From Elmis aenea (taxonomy: Eukaryota; Arthropoda; Insecta; Coleoptera; Elmidae): a stretch of 64,000 nt of DNA. This document shows positions 40,510-52,349 of this stretch, one piece after another (within the stretch, counting starts at the first letter, position 1; every line of letters begins with the position of its first letter). A program made the position numbers and the translations under genes. The notes beneath the pieces are model-generated. The model did not search any database. It saw nothing but the letters and a program-made list of their open reading frames with translations, and had not been told where the DNA came from. The stretch spans positions 47,267,924-47,331,923 of the forward strand of contig OX393581.1 of NCBI GenBank assembly GCA_947652605.1, written 5' to 3'.

Positions 40510-42275
40510 TAGATTATTTTGAGAAAATCAACTTTAAAGTTTTTTTTTTATCATTCTGTTAACAATAAATATTTATGGGTTTAATTTTTCTGAATAAGTT
40601 TTAAACTAATACGCTACTTAAATGGTAAATTTAAAATGATGAAATATGGAACAACTTACTAAGCTGGGTATTACCTTTTTTAATGAGTTTGTTCCATGTG
40701 TATGGTATTTTTATAGTATTTGGAGAAAAGGTTAAGTTTATTTAGATTACAATAGGGATAATGAAATTGCGATGACGAAAGTTTAGCTTTGATTATTTTG
40801 AGGAAACATAAATTTAAAAAAAAATACAATTATAAACAATTTTTAAAATAAAAAATTCGACATGAAGATTTTAACTTTTTCTTAGTAAAGAACTGTAAAA
40901 AATAGTATAAAAAGTAAAATAGTATTGTAAACAAGTAAATTATTATGGTTATGTATTATATGAACTTGGCAACGGAATTAATTGTTAAAAACAAATTATT
41001 TCAGAATTTTATTATAAAAGTCTTTATCAACAACTGGCATATAATTGAACTAGACAATAAATCGTTTTTTCTACTCCTTTAGGTATATGAAAGTTGTCAT
41101 TTTCTCACTGCCTATTCTATATGAAATTTTACTTTTGTCACTAGTGGCGAAAATTACGAAAATAATGTCAAAATCAATTTGTAAAATTAACGATTTTTTT
41201 TAGCTTAAACTTATAATAAACTAAAATTGCGTTAATATTCTTATTAAATAATTTAGTTTTAATGTAGCATTTTATATAAAGAACGGTAAAAAAATTTGTA
41301 ATAAATATATTTCGTTTGCAAGTTATAATTTTATTTATGTCAATGTCAGTGTGGTGGTGTCGCTATGGAAATGAAATGATTAGTTAATACTTTATACATA
41401 ATAATTATTGTCATTCTATAATACAGGGTGTCCCAATTATACACCGCCAAAAAGTAGGTGCATATTCCTGAGTGAAATTGATGACCATTTGTCAAATATT
41501 TTGTTATCCGAAAATGCTTTCTTTTAAAGTTAAAGACCTCCAAAGTTGCAAGAAAAAAAATCAAAAATTCGAATACGTCCTAGCCGTTTAAGCTAGAGCT
41601 ATCAAACTTGGCCGAAATGTTTAGGTGTTTCCCATTGACTTTGTGGGATAAATAGAAAGAAAACACGTAATTGGAAGTATGATTTATAGTCGGGTCATCC
41701 GCTTAAGCCTTAAGTCAAGCATGACATTTAGTAAAAAAATTATTTGAGGTGTATAAACAGAGTTTGTCGATGCATATTTAGCGCAAATTTTCTCGAAAAC
41801 GGCTGCGTTTACAGCAAAAAACAAAGAGGGACGAATTTTTTCCTCTTAAATCGTACTTTCTTATGGACGAATGACATTTTCAATTTTATTCCAGAGTAAA
41901 AAAATCTGAAGATGGTAAGCGGATGACCTGACTATAAATCATACTTCCAATTACGTGTTTCCTTTCTAATTATCCCACAAAGTCAATGGGAAACACCTAA
42001 ACATTTCGGCCAAGATTGATAGCTCTAGCTTAAACGGCTAGGACGTATTCGATTTTTTGATTTTTTTTCTTGCAACTTTGGAGGTCTCTAACTTTGAAAG
42101 GAAGCATTTTCGGATAACAAAATATTTGACGAATGGACATCATTTTCACTCAGGAATATTCACCTACTTTTTGGCAGTGTATAATTGGGACACCCTGTAT
42201 TTACGTTTATAGGAAAAAATCTCCGCTTTAGGTAAAGCAAACACATTCTGCAAACTAAAACAAATAACGCAAATA
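40510..42275. repeat. Second copy of the diverged duplicated segment
   Basis: Partner of 5525-9352: TTTTGAGAAAATCAACTTTA, GGAACAACTTACTAAGCTGG, CAATAGGGATAATGAAAT, then ATGGTTATGTATTATATGAACTTGG, uninterrupted where the other copy holds the LINE. It contains the family F MITE at 41424-42197. Confidence 0.7.
41424..42197. mobile_element. Palindromic TA-flanked MITE, family F
   Basis: The ends CAGGGTGTCCCAATTATACA and TATAATTGGGACACCCTG are flanked by TA. Inverted arms of about 270-290 bp share CATTTCGGCCAAG, ACTTTGTGGGATAA and ATCCGCTTA. The first copy of the host repeat (near 9268, CTATATTTACG) supplies the empty TA site. Non-coding. Confidence 0.86.
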
Positions 42276-42279
42276 CTCT

Positions 42280-43350
42280 TTTAAAGTTGATCCTTAAATA
42301 TTTTCCTATTTATATTTATAGGTGTTGTTATAGTTATAACTAACTCTCAGGCAAAGATGTTTTTAAATTTTATCAACACCAATCAGAATACCATAATTCA
42401 TTTTATTAATTTGTTAGATATTACAGTATTGGAGAAATATAGGCGAAATAGACTGACAGTTGACGTAACAAAGCGATACTAAAGTATGAAATATCTGATG
42501 CAAAGTTAATACAGATACCAATATTACAGTATTTGTTACCACATAATTTAGAAGTAGCACCCAACTCCACTATCGATTAAGTCAAAATCACGAATCGCTT
42601 AATTAAGTTTGTTAATTTTCGGTTATAGCTAAATACAAATTTTACAACAACATTCTTTAAAGAAACTTTAGCAACTCGAGATACTGTATCGAAGTTTTTA
42701 TTAAGATACCAGACATTTTATTGTTAAAGTTATAAAAAAAAAATGTAGGTATACTTTCAGATATTCATTTTGATAAAATTTTAATACAAAAGAAATCATA
42801 TTCAGGTTTGAATAAATATGTATCTTAATTAATGGGATAGGTACACTGAAAGTTTGTACAAGAAAATTGACATTAGGGAAAAGAAAAGTTTTATTTCTTA
42901 TCTCTTAACAAAGTTTGAAGGCTTTGAGTTTTAAAACTAAGCTAAAGAAAATGGAATAAAATACTCTATAAAAAAAAGGAACGTCGCTTTAGAACTATAT
43001 AACTTTTTAAAACATCGGTTAAACTTGAGATACAAAATAAATTTTGTTCTTGCAATTAGATAGTCCAAGTCTGAAGTATTATATCAAAAATTAATTAATG
43101 TTTTACTTAGCTCTAGAATTTTGCTTTCCGTCGCGAATGGATACTTAATTCGTAAAGACAAAAATTGAATCAAATTACATCATATGACGCAGAAGTTTAG
43201 TTCTCATATAACACGGAATTATTGTTTGACAAACATTGTCAACATGCAGGGCCTTTCAGAGTAAATGTGTGGCCCGGGGCAAACACTGTTTTTGAGGCCC
43301 TTCAAAATTAAAAGCTATGAGGGAAAAATATGAAATGTTAACGGTCGTTC
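42280..43350. other. AT-rich stretch with no recognised gene
   Basis: No conserved motif. GCAGGGCCTTTCAGAG near 43248 with GGCCCGGGGC resembles a decayed hAT-type end, but no partner end was found. Confidence 0.4.
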
Positions 43351-43359
43351 GTTGATATA

Positions 43360-44253
43360 CAGGGTGTCACTTGTGGGGGATCGGTCGATTGTGGTTAAAC
43401 GGTTTGAGATAGAGAGTTGATTCAAACGGTATTTCTAACAGTTTTTTCTTCCGAACACGATAAAAATATTTTTAAATATACAGGGTGAGTCACCTCTGTG
43501 GAACCAACAGCAACTTTTATATTTCAAATAAAACACCCCATTTTTTATTTAATATTCTTGACCGCCTTCACTTTAGCTTTACATCGATATAAAATAGTAC
43601 AGGTTTTTATGCGGCCTTGTCTCTAAAAAAAGATAATTTTAAAAAATTTTCAAGGTTTTAGGTCTTTATTTAAAAAATCTCCTGAAGTCATTTTTCGAAG
43701 CACAGAGTTGTAATTTGGTAAGAACATGCAGAAAACATTGCTCTATTAGCTCGATACGAAAAAGTTTGAATCACGCATACAGGGTGTTCATAAATAGGTG
43801 GCAAGTTCCTTGATTTTCAAAAGCTGGTAACTTAATTTTTTCAAAAGCAAACCCTGTATTTTTTTATGTCATCAAATTCGTCTTTAAGAGAGCTTAATTT
43901 TTTGTTAGGTATGTCCTACACCCAAAACTCATACTTTTCGAGATATTCGACATTTTTTCTTCTAATCATTATTGAAGCAAATAGAGTGCCGTGGAAATCG
44001 CAAACTTCACTAACGACAAAAACTTGTCATTAATATCTTAAATTATTGCATTTCCACGATGAATTTTATTTTACAAGAGCAAATTGATAAATAAAGAAGT
44101 TACTTTATAGTGCCAAAATGGAAGGCGATATAAAAAATCTGAGAACACAGGCATTGTTTTCTTAGAAAAATAGCCCGAGACCAATATTAGATTTTCGCTC
44201 ACTATTACGGTAACCGAGATACCCCGTAAAACATTCGATTTTGGTCCACCCTG
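43360..44253 (-). mobile_element. CACCCTG-ended MITE, family B, copy 3
   Basis: Reverse complement of the elements at 1-734 and 14955-15602. It starts CAGGGTGTCACTTG with TA on its left, carries internal CAGGGTG motifs near 43480 and 43782 and an ACCCTGTAT near 43850, and ends TTTTGGTCCACCCTG with TA. It is the most complete copy, about 0.9 kb. The exact right end is uncertain because another CACTCTGTATA lies near 44279. Confidence 0.72.
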
Positions 44254-44299
44254 TACACTTTGGCCCGAATTAAATGATACACTCTGTATAGCAGTAAAT

Positions 44300-45240
44300 A
44301 TAGTTATTTTTTTACAGAAACAAATTTAAAAACAATTTTTTTTAACATTACTGGTTTTTCAATTTATTTACCTGCCAATTAAATGTTAATAGCCGGGTAG
44401 TTTATAGCAAATAAGGCGTTAACGCGTTTTTTTAAACCTGAATAAATTTTCTTTATAATACAACCATTAAATTTGTTGTTAAAATTACGCAATTTTTTAA
44501 AGTTAATAAACTTTTAGGTCGTAAACCAATAAAGCTGGTAATAAACCTTGTGTGAGAATCTTATTTGTTTATAGAATCCGAAGCTTTCGTCTTTAAAATC
44601 GTGGGCATAACAAAATATTGTTCAAAAAAAGTATAGAATGATAAAATTTGTCTTTTAACTTGATCGATATCGTTGTCTTTTGTGGAAATTCGACTCGAAC
44701 GCCGATTAAATGTGAGGTACAATTTCAGTGTCGGGGATGTTAGCTCAGAGCTATTGTGGATTAAAAAGACGAGTATTTGTAGCGCTTTTGTTTATTTTTG
44801 TTTGTTTTTGTGGTTTTTTAAATCAACATAGATATGTCGGCGATGTTTTCATTGAGGTTCGAGCTGTTTTCATTAAAAAGTGTATTGTGTTTCTTAATCC
44901 ATTCGTCCGATATTTTAAGCCGTAATTGCGAACCAAACGTACTTTACTTTCATTTGTTTGAAGAATATTTTGAAATTTGTTGAAAAGTTAAATAGTTAAA
45001 ACGAAATAAAACGTTCTTTTGTATTATACTTGATGTGAATATTAATTTAAATAAATAAACAAGATTACTATTAAGGGTTTTAGTAATAAGTCACCAGTTT
45101 ACTGCTACTGATTAAAAAGTTAAGTAGTTGAAACTACTCTTAGTTTTAGTTTGAAAATTACTTACTTATAAATTGATCTTTTTTAACCCCTTTCACTGTC
45201 AAACCCGTAAATATACGTTATTCTGCCCCTCAGAGTTAAA
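44300..45240. other. AT-rich stretch with no recognised gene
   Basis: A 65-codon hydrophobic frame (44728-44925) has no family match and no splice or promoter support, so I do not call it. Confidence 0.4.
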
Positions 45241-45243
45241 AAT

Positions 45244-45738
45244 TCTGGTGAATGCGTCGGGTTAAAAAATGAAGCTAATTTTAGGACAAATTATTTATTT
45301 TCTTTGTTATTAGGGAAGTAACAAAAAAGTTTTTTTTTTACAAAAGTTGGAATTTATTAGCTATATAACCTACAATTATTTTTAAATGCACAGAGAATTT
45401 AGTTTTCGAAAATCAATATGCAACTTTACTATTTCGAATAGAACCCTCTGTATTTTAACGTTTTCTCTAAGATAAATCAATTGCCATTAAAAAATATAAC
45501 GCATGTTTTGGTCTTAAGTTAATATTTCTAGAGTTATTATTCTGGTGGATGCGTAGGGTCAAAAATTAAGCTAATTTTAAGACAAATTATTTGTTATCTC
45601 TGATATTTGGGTAGTTACAAAAAGTTTTTACCACAAAATTTGTTGGAATTTATTAGCTATATAACCTACAATTATTTTTAAATGCACAGAGTATTTAGTT
45701 TTCGAGAATCAATATGCAACTTAAAATCAATATGCAGT
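45244..45738 (+). repeat. Tandem duplication, period about 297 bp
   Basis: TCTGGTGAATGCGTCGGGTT at 45244 recurs as TCTGGTGGATGCGTAGGGT at 45541. Shared downstream blocks are AAGCTAATTTTAGGACAAAT, GGAATTTATTAGCTATATAA and AAATGCACAGAGAATTTAG. The second unit is cut short after about 195 bp. Confidence 0.8.
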
Positions 45739-45906
45739 TTAAAATGATGAATGGAAACTTAAATTTATTTAGACATTGTATTGTAGAAGATTAGCACATT
45801 AAGGAATTTAACATATTAAAAATTGTTATATTACAATATTTTTTTTATAAAACAAACACAAATTGTACGGCACATACACGTTAAAAAAATTTACCAGTAC
45901 AAATTA

Positions 45907-47571
45907 CGGTTAAATTAGCAAAGTTGGGCAGAATTTCTAGACAAATTTAATGCCAATTTGACCTACACCTACAACTTTTTTAAATATTTGGAAAAAATCA
46001 TGGACACGATGGTAAATTATTCCATAACCACCTACGTTAAAATCACAATGTAAAATGATTCCTGTAGTTAATTTTACGTAGGATAAGAAAAAAATATCTA
46101 AAAAGTCATGGCACACTTGATTTTTGAGATATAAGCCCTTGACTTTTTTCAATGGCAACCATAGTATAGTTGACTATGAGTTTATTGAAAAAAAGTTAGT
46201 GAAATGTAATAAATTATCATGAAAGGTGAAAAATATCTTAAATTATTTAAAGTTTCAAGTTTCGATTTTCATGGATACTCCAGACAAACGCAATAAAAGT
46301 GATTTACAGTTATTAATATTGGCATTTGTTGTCATTTCCAAGGCCTACTATTTAAAAATGTTGCAATTTCTCTTAACTTTATCAAACATTCTTAATAACT
46401 CGAAAACTGTTACAGATAGGTATAGGAAACGCTAATACAGATTGATGCAGAATGTAATTTTGCATTAGAAAATGAAAAAATAGTTTAGGCATTGTACTTG
46501 AAAAAAACGAGTTTTAGTGGTCTGAAGTTGAATTAAAAGAAAGTTAAATTTTGGACACCCTGTAAGTAATGTATCGATTGCAAACATTTTTCAAGGCATG
46601 GTCTATATTTAAGGGTTTTTTCTTAAAAAATTGCGACGTTAGATAATATTAAGCATCACGATGTCAATTAAAAAAAAATCAAAAAAGTCCAAAAATCTTT
46701 TTTTTTTTTTTTTTAATGTTTAATAGGCTAGTTCAACATATTTCATGTTATGCATAGCTGAGTTCATAGTTGGTAGTTAGTAAGGGAAATGTGAGGGAAG
46801 CTTAGTTCCCTGTGGCGTATGGCGTTTAGCCTTCATCACTAGAAGTTAGGTGCATGTCCTGCGGTAATCTGCGTTTTAGTCTTTTGTGTATTTTTTTTTT
46901 ACCTTTGTTGTACAGAGCAGCACTTTCACGTTTTAAATCTAAAAATGCAATAAAAAATAGACCATTGTATTTAACATAAGAAAGTAGACGTCAACTTCCG
47001 GTATTTCCGGAAATGTCGCCATATTGAAAATATTTTCAATAAACAGATCAGATGCCATTATGGTCATAACCAAAATTTCAGATCCATACCCGTTTTCATT
47101 CTTCATATATTTTTAAGTCCAGGTCTCAAACAATCACCCTGTATATGTGATGTTTTGTTTTTTAATGGCCATTTTAATTATACTCAATAAATACAATAAT
47201 ATTGCTATAACTTGCTTATTTTTAAAGATAAACCTAACAACCCATACATCAATGAAACAAGAAAAAATTATTTTTTTAATGAACCCATAGTCAACTATGG
47301 TTGCTATTGAAAAAAAACCCAAGGGCTTGTATCTAAAAAATTAAGTGTGCCATGGCTTGTTAGATATTTGTTTCTTATTCTACGTAAAAATATCTACAGG
47401 AATTATTTTACATTGTCATTTTAACGTAGGTGGCTATGGAATAATTTACTATTGAAAAATTCGTTTGTTTTAGTTTTTTCAAGATATTTAAAAAATTTGG
47501 AGGTGTAGGTCAAATGTCAAAATGGCATTCAATTTGTATTGAAATTCTGCCCAACTTTGCTAATTTAACCG
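45907..47571. mobile_element. Large foldback element (1.67 kb, ~270-290-bp arms)
   Basis: The left arm starts CGGTTAAATTAGCAAAGTTG and the right arm ends with its complement at 47571. The arms share CATAACCACCTACGTTAAAA and GCCATGGCACAC-type blocks, and meet a central 1.1 kb that includes CACCCTG motifs (46557, 47134). No coding capacity was recognised. Confidence 0.8.
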
Positions 47572-47579
47572 ACTATGTA

Positions 47580-48160
47580 ACTCTTATAATAACAAAGTTA
47601 AACATAAAACACATGTTGATTATTGTCACCCTATATATTAATTTCTGCTATCAAGAAAGTAATTTCTGTGCCTAAACTTTTCGAAGGCTAAATAAAGATG
47701 TTGAATATTTTAGTAAAGTTTCGAAAAGGGTATGTATATTTTCTTAATGCGTTAATAAATTAAAGTAAACTGGAGACTTTGTAAATTGATTTACGCCTCT
47801 GTTTATTCAGAGCTAACGTTCTAGAAAAACATTTTTTAAATTCTTAAAGTAGTTAAATAAAAGTAATTAAAATCCAATACTTAATGTATAGACGGATTAT
47901 TTTTCAATTTTGATGTCCCATGTAGGTACTTTTGTTTTTGTGCCGTATTTGCAAAAATAGTTTTTAATGACAAACTAAATTGATTAAAATTAGCGTGTGC
48001 TAACTTTTGGCTTTGTTTCATATTGTTACATGCTAAGAGTCCTTAGTAACTGTTGAGAGGTATATTAGTACATGCAGGATCGGGGATTAGTGCACAATAG
48101 CTAAATAATGCAGCTAACTAGATGGAAATCAAGTTTGTCGCCCATAAGAAATTAAAAAGT
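47580..48160. other. AT-rich stretch with no recognised gene
   Basis: Nothing beyond chance frames was seen. Confidence 0.4.
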
Positions 48161-48165
48161 TGGTA

Positions 48166-49100
48166 AAGTAAAGTGCCCTACTATGGAATACTTTTTTGTA
48201 TTCGGCAATAATATTCACATTTATTCAAAAAAAAATTGCAAAAAAAATTGTAAGGAATTTGTAATGAATACGCAACACATTACTCACACATACATACATA
48301 CATATTACGGTAGATATTTCTTGTATAGGTATTTTTTTTAAATGTTACTACTATTCCATATTAAGCTCCCGGGGAACCTAATATGGAATACTAGGGCTTC
48401 TTAATATGGAATATAGAATTATATAGGAAATATACATTAAAATAAACAACTGCTCATAGATTAATCTTTTATTTCTTTCTGATTTGCATTATTACTTACT
48501 CCAAACCAAAACTCTGTTATTTATGTAAATTAAATTATAATTCAAGTGTCATTCGAACTAAATGTTGATAATTTATTTATTTTTACAGGTAGGACAATAG
48601 AATTGTTTTTTGGGTATTTTGCACATTTTTCGTGTGTCCATTTCTGACACTTTTGACACTGAACCCATATTGCTGTACTTGGTGACCATAATCATATTCA
48701 TTATAAGGCACCTCTATGTATTCCATATTAGGTTTCAATGTGACATTAGAAAAATCGGTATATGTAAAACATGAAATGGCCCCAATCAAAATTTTGGTCT
48801 ATTTTATTGAAATGTAAAGGCTCATGCTAAATAAACATGCAATAAAATATTTTATATCATTTACCCTAGCACATAATATTTTGCAGTGAAAGATTTAGCC
48901 TAAAAACTCAGTAGCACGTCAAAAATATATTTGAATCTGTTATGTAATCTAGTGAATATTTTTTAACTATTTTACATTTAGGAATGTGTGATCAATGTAC
49001 AAATAGGTACATATACTTTTCAACAGATATCGCTTATTCATTGTCATAAAACTGATGTATTCCATAATAGGTAACTGTTCCACATTAGAGCACTTTACTC
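48166..49100 (-). mobile_element. TA-flanked pogo/Tc1-like element, non-autonomous
   Basis: The termini are AAGTAAAGTGCCCTACTATG and CACTTTACTC, with inverted match AGTAAAGTGCYCTA followed by TATGGAATAC, and TA on both sides. The motif TATGGAATA is repeated near both ends and internally (48400-48415, 48716). It contains a remnant coding a PHD-like finger on the minus strand. At 935 bp it is too short for a transposase. Confidence 0.7.
48574..48770 (-). pseudogene. C-terminal PHD-like zinc-finger remnant of a transposase
   Basis: Minus-strand reading gives WVQCQKCQKWTHEKCAK and then, after a one-base shift, PKKQFYCPTCKNK with a stop. Cys-X2-Cys...His-X2-Cys...Cys-X2-Cys spacing fits a PHD-type finger. 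Several pogo/Tigger-type (DDE_1) transposases carry such a finger at the C-terminus, so this is most likely the tail of a deleted transposase. The upstream part, TYIPNM-like in the alternate frame, is not recognisable. No catalytic domain is present. The assignment to pogo rests on context and TIR type rather than on catalytic residues. Confidence 0.55.
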
Positions 49101-50311
49101 TACCTATAAAACAAAACGGAATCGGCACAGCAAAAAATTGATGGCACCATTAAAAGTAAAATAAAAAGTGGCCATGTAAAAGTTTTTACAGATTTAAAAA
49201 AAATATACATAAATAAAAAAGTTATTGCAAAAAAACAAGTCTATTTTTCAGTTTTTTTAAATTTTTTTAAAAACAGTTGATGATATTTCAAATCTGTTTT
49301 AATATTATTGATGAGCATGAAATTTAGCAACTTTCCCAAATTTAAACCTACCCTCTATCTTCAGTAATAAGCGAGATACCTATGGTCGCCCGCGAATTTG
49401 AATCACGCTGCATTTATTTTTTACAGTAGGGAAATTATGAACCGCTGCTAGAATTTTTAAATCCTCTTTCTGGAATTTTAATAACAAATCGTAAGAGGTC
49501 ATAATAGGAGATCTGGCGTCTGCGTCATCAAGGTCGGCGTTGAACGGTATTGGAAAGTGCGTCTGATGCAGATGCCTCCCTCACGTTACTAGTCACGGGG
49601 AAAACGTGATATGTACACGAGTATAGCTTTTAACTTTAGCCTGTTTTTAGTTAGTTTACGTACGCCTGTTATTTACCTATACATTAGCTCCACAGAGGAA
49701 AACAGTCACCTCCAGTCGCTGTTTGTACACAACACCGACTCTAAATCAAAAACAATAATCCTTAAGCCGCTGGAGTCACGAAAACTGCCTTTGAACATAT
49801 ATAAACTTATAAAGCTGTCAAAATAACTTGCTCGTGTATCTCACAGAATAAAGTGGACAGTTAAATTATCACATGTCGATATAAATAAAATCATGTAACT
49901 GCGGAATACGTTATTACTTGATCGGTTTATATCCTATTTATATTAGTTAATCGTTTGTGACAATGCATCAGTTGCGATGGTTTATGCAGACATTACATGG
50001 AACGTTACGTGCACATATAGACACATATTACATTTTAATATTGCGAATTAGTATGGCGAAATATAGTTCCTGAAAGTCACATATGTTATCTCCTGTATTG
50101 CGCGTTACCTATTTATAGAATAAAGGTAGCCACTGCACAGTGGGGTATTTGCCTGATTTAGTTGGCCAAAAGTCGATTTTTCAAATTAATCACAGGTAAA
50201 AATAAATTACTACTTCAGAGAGTTAAATAAACAAAGAACAGTGGGCCATATTTTTTTCACTTTTCTGCGCCATGTATAGTCCACTCCAGTCAATCAAAAT
50301 TCAAATGTCCT
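49101..50311. other. Stretch with no recognised gene, partly less AT-rich
   Basis: The subsegment 49490-49620 is CpG-richer (GGCGTCTGCGTCATCAAGG). A 71-codon frame at 49611-49826 has no family match. It might hold regulatory DNA upstream of the synaptotagmin gene, but nothing shows that directly. Confidence 0.4.
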
Positions 50312-52346
50312 CACTGTAAAAAGTATTTCTGTAAATTTACCACGATAATCATTGGCTTTATTTAGCCATGGATAATCATAGTAACTTTCCAACTTAAAAT
50401 GTATATTTACATAAGTGATGTAAAATTACAAAAGTAGTGTAAAACATTTTTACATAAAAACTGTAATAATTTACATTTAGTTTATAGTAAATATCCATAT
50501 CAGAAAGTTAATGTTACTAATGTTTCCATCTTATTTACACGTAATATGTAAATATTATGTATTTTACTGTATAGTATAATCTGTAAATTTACACCAATAT
50601 TTTGGGAGTTTACAGAAATTTTTAGTGTTATTACATTTTGTGTGTGTTGAGTGTGATTAAGTCTGTCAGAATCGAGGCCATTAGAAAGATTTGAGGCATA
50701 AGCAGTTTTTCCGATCAACAATGACTGCAATTTTGAATACCTACAATCAACGTTGACATACTGCTACCACTACAAACTTTTAATAATACATAATTAAAAA
50801 CACAGTTTTTTTTTACAAAGAAATCTTCAGTAATGGAGATGTTGTAGGTTGTGGTACAATAAAAATATTAAACATGTTTAATATAAATTTTATTGGTCTA
50901 TAAATATAAAAAAAAACTTAGCCCTAATAATGACTTAACATAAAAAATACACATTGCAATTTGGCTTCAGATAATGACATTTTTATAAAAACAAATATGT
51001 TAGTTCAGGTACATAACTTCTGCTTCTTAAATGATACGAAAATATCTTAAATTTTTAATAACTAAAACACAAATAATATGGACATGCAGACAAAAGTCTT
51101 TTACAAATTATACATGAATAACTAAACAAACTTTGATGAATGTTATAATAGTATAGACCTAAATCTAAATAATAACTTTAAGATAGGTATGTAATAAATA
51201 TGGGATACTTTGTTTCCTTTATTTAAAGCAACATAATTATTATTCCTTTTATAATATTTTTCACGCAAATAATTTGTTCCTAATTTTTTATGCGCTAAGT
51301 AAAAAAGATCTTCTGTGATAATGTGCTTGTTTACTTCTATTCCAATATCTGACAATTTGTTAACAATAAATGAATTATTTAATTGGCCAATATCTCCGAG
51401 ACCGTCTATTAACGTTTGTAACGATTTTTTTGGTAAAAAGAACTTTGATTCCAATGTTAAATAAAGAGAAGAAAATAACTTTAAACTGAGTAATTTTAAA
51501 CTCTCACTACTTATTTCATCAACAACACTTTCAAACACACTCAGCTCCAGATCTTCAGAATTATTATTAAGCTTACTGATTTTCATATTAGCAATTAGTT
51601 CAACTTGCGATCTTTTTTCGTAGTAATGTTTTCTTACAAAATGAGACTGAATGGTAAATAAACTATCAAAAGAATTTTTTACATTGCAATATGCCTTCAG
51701 TGGACATTTAACTCGTTTTCCAGCTTTTATATAGGTTTATAAAGATGACTGGTAAAAACCTTATTTGATAACTTATAAAATCACAGTTTTCCACATTACA
51801 TTTATATAATAAATTATTTGAGACGTCAAACGCTCCGTATTTTCGGAATCGCATATAGCAGCCATCATGCAAACAACAGTTTGTCGGTGCAAGTAATTGT
51901 GTAAATCGTATTTTCTTATTCTAGTAAATGTTGCGTTGCAGACGATGCATTTATACATTTTTTGTAAAAAAAAAAATTTTCATTCACCTGCAAAACTCAC
52001 AGAACACTTCCAACCACATAGACAATGCACAATGAACAAATCTTAAAGAAATCGGCATGAAAACGTGTTACAACCCGCAATTCGGTGTATGTGGTTGGAT
52101 AATTTTACATAGTTTCCTCATGTAAATGTCCAGTAAGACTGTAAATATAAAGTAATTTTACATAACATTTTGTAATTTTAATTTCATACTGTAAAATACT
52201 TGTATCTAAAGTTCACCAAAACTTAGTATTTTTACTATTAAACGAATGGAATAAGCCATTTACGTTGTTTTTGTGGTAATTTTTATGTAAACTTACATAT
52301 TAGCACATGTAACTTAGGTGTATTTTTACATGCATTTTTTACAGTG
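50312..52346 (-). mobile_element. CACTA/EnSpm-like element with TGTAAA subterminal repeats
   Basis: The inverted termini are CACTGTAAAAAGTATTTCTG (left) and CACTGTAAAAAATGCATG (read from the right). CACTGTAAAAA is the kind of terminus I recall for animal EnSpm elements. Both subterminal regions (about 50310-50650 and 52090-52346) are packed with TGTAAA and TTTACA in both orientations, the layout of CACTA transposase-binding regions. It carries a broken zinc-finger gene. A 2-3 bp target duplication was not confirmed (cct versus taa). Confidence 0.7.
51143..51958 (-). pseudogene. C2H2 zinc-finger accessory gene of the EnSpm-like element (frameshifted)
   Basis: Minus-strand reading starts at ATG 51958 with a C2H2 finger: CIVCNATFTRIRKYDLHNYL, then H (C-x2-C-x12-H-x3-H). 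A second, frame-broken finger follows near 51800 (CNVENCDFISY then SHLYK), and a third near 51715 (CPLKAYC then SHFVRKHYYEKRSQVE). The last 147-codon frame continues LKLFSSLYLTLESKFFLPKK, then LIDGLGDIGQL, a helical region. Zinc-finger proteins of this layout accompany EnSpm-like elements in other animals, to my recollection. Their function is not established. At least two frameshifts and one TAA interrupt it. No transposase catalytic domain is in the element. Confidence 0.6.
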
Positions 52347-52349
52347 TAA

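Noticed and set aside
44728..44925. Hydrophobic 65-codon frame
   Set aside because: Short, no family motif, no promoter or splice evidence. The hydrophobicity comes from T-rich sequence.
49611..49826. 71-codon plus-strand frame
   Set aside because: No conserved motif, and no evidence of transcription or splicing.
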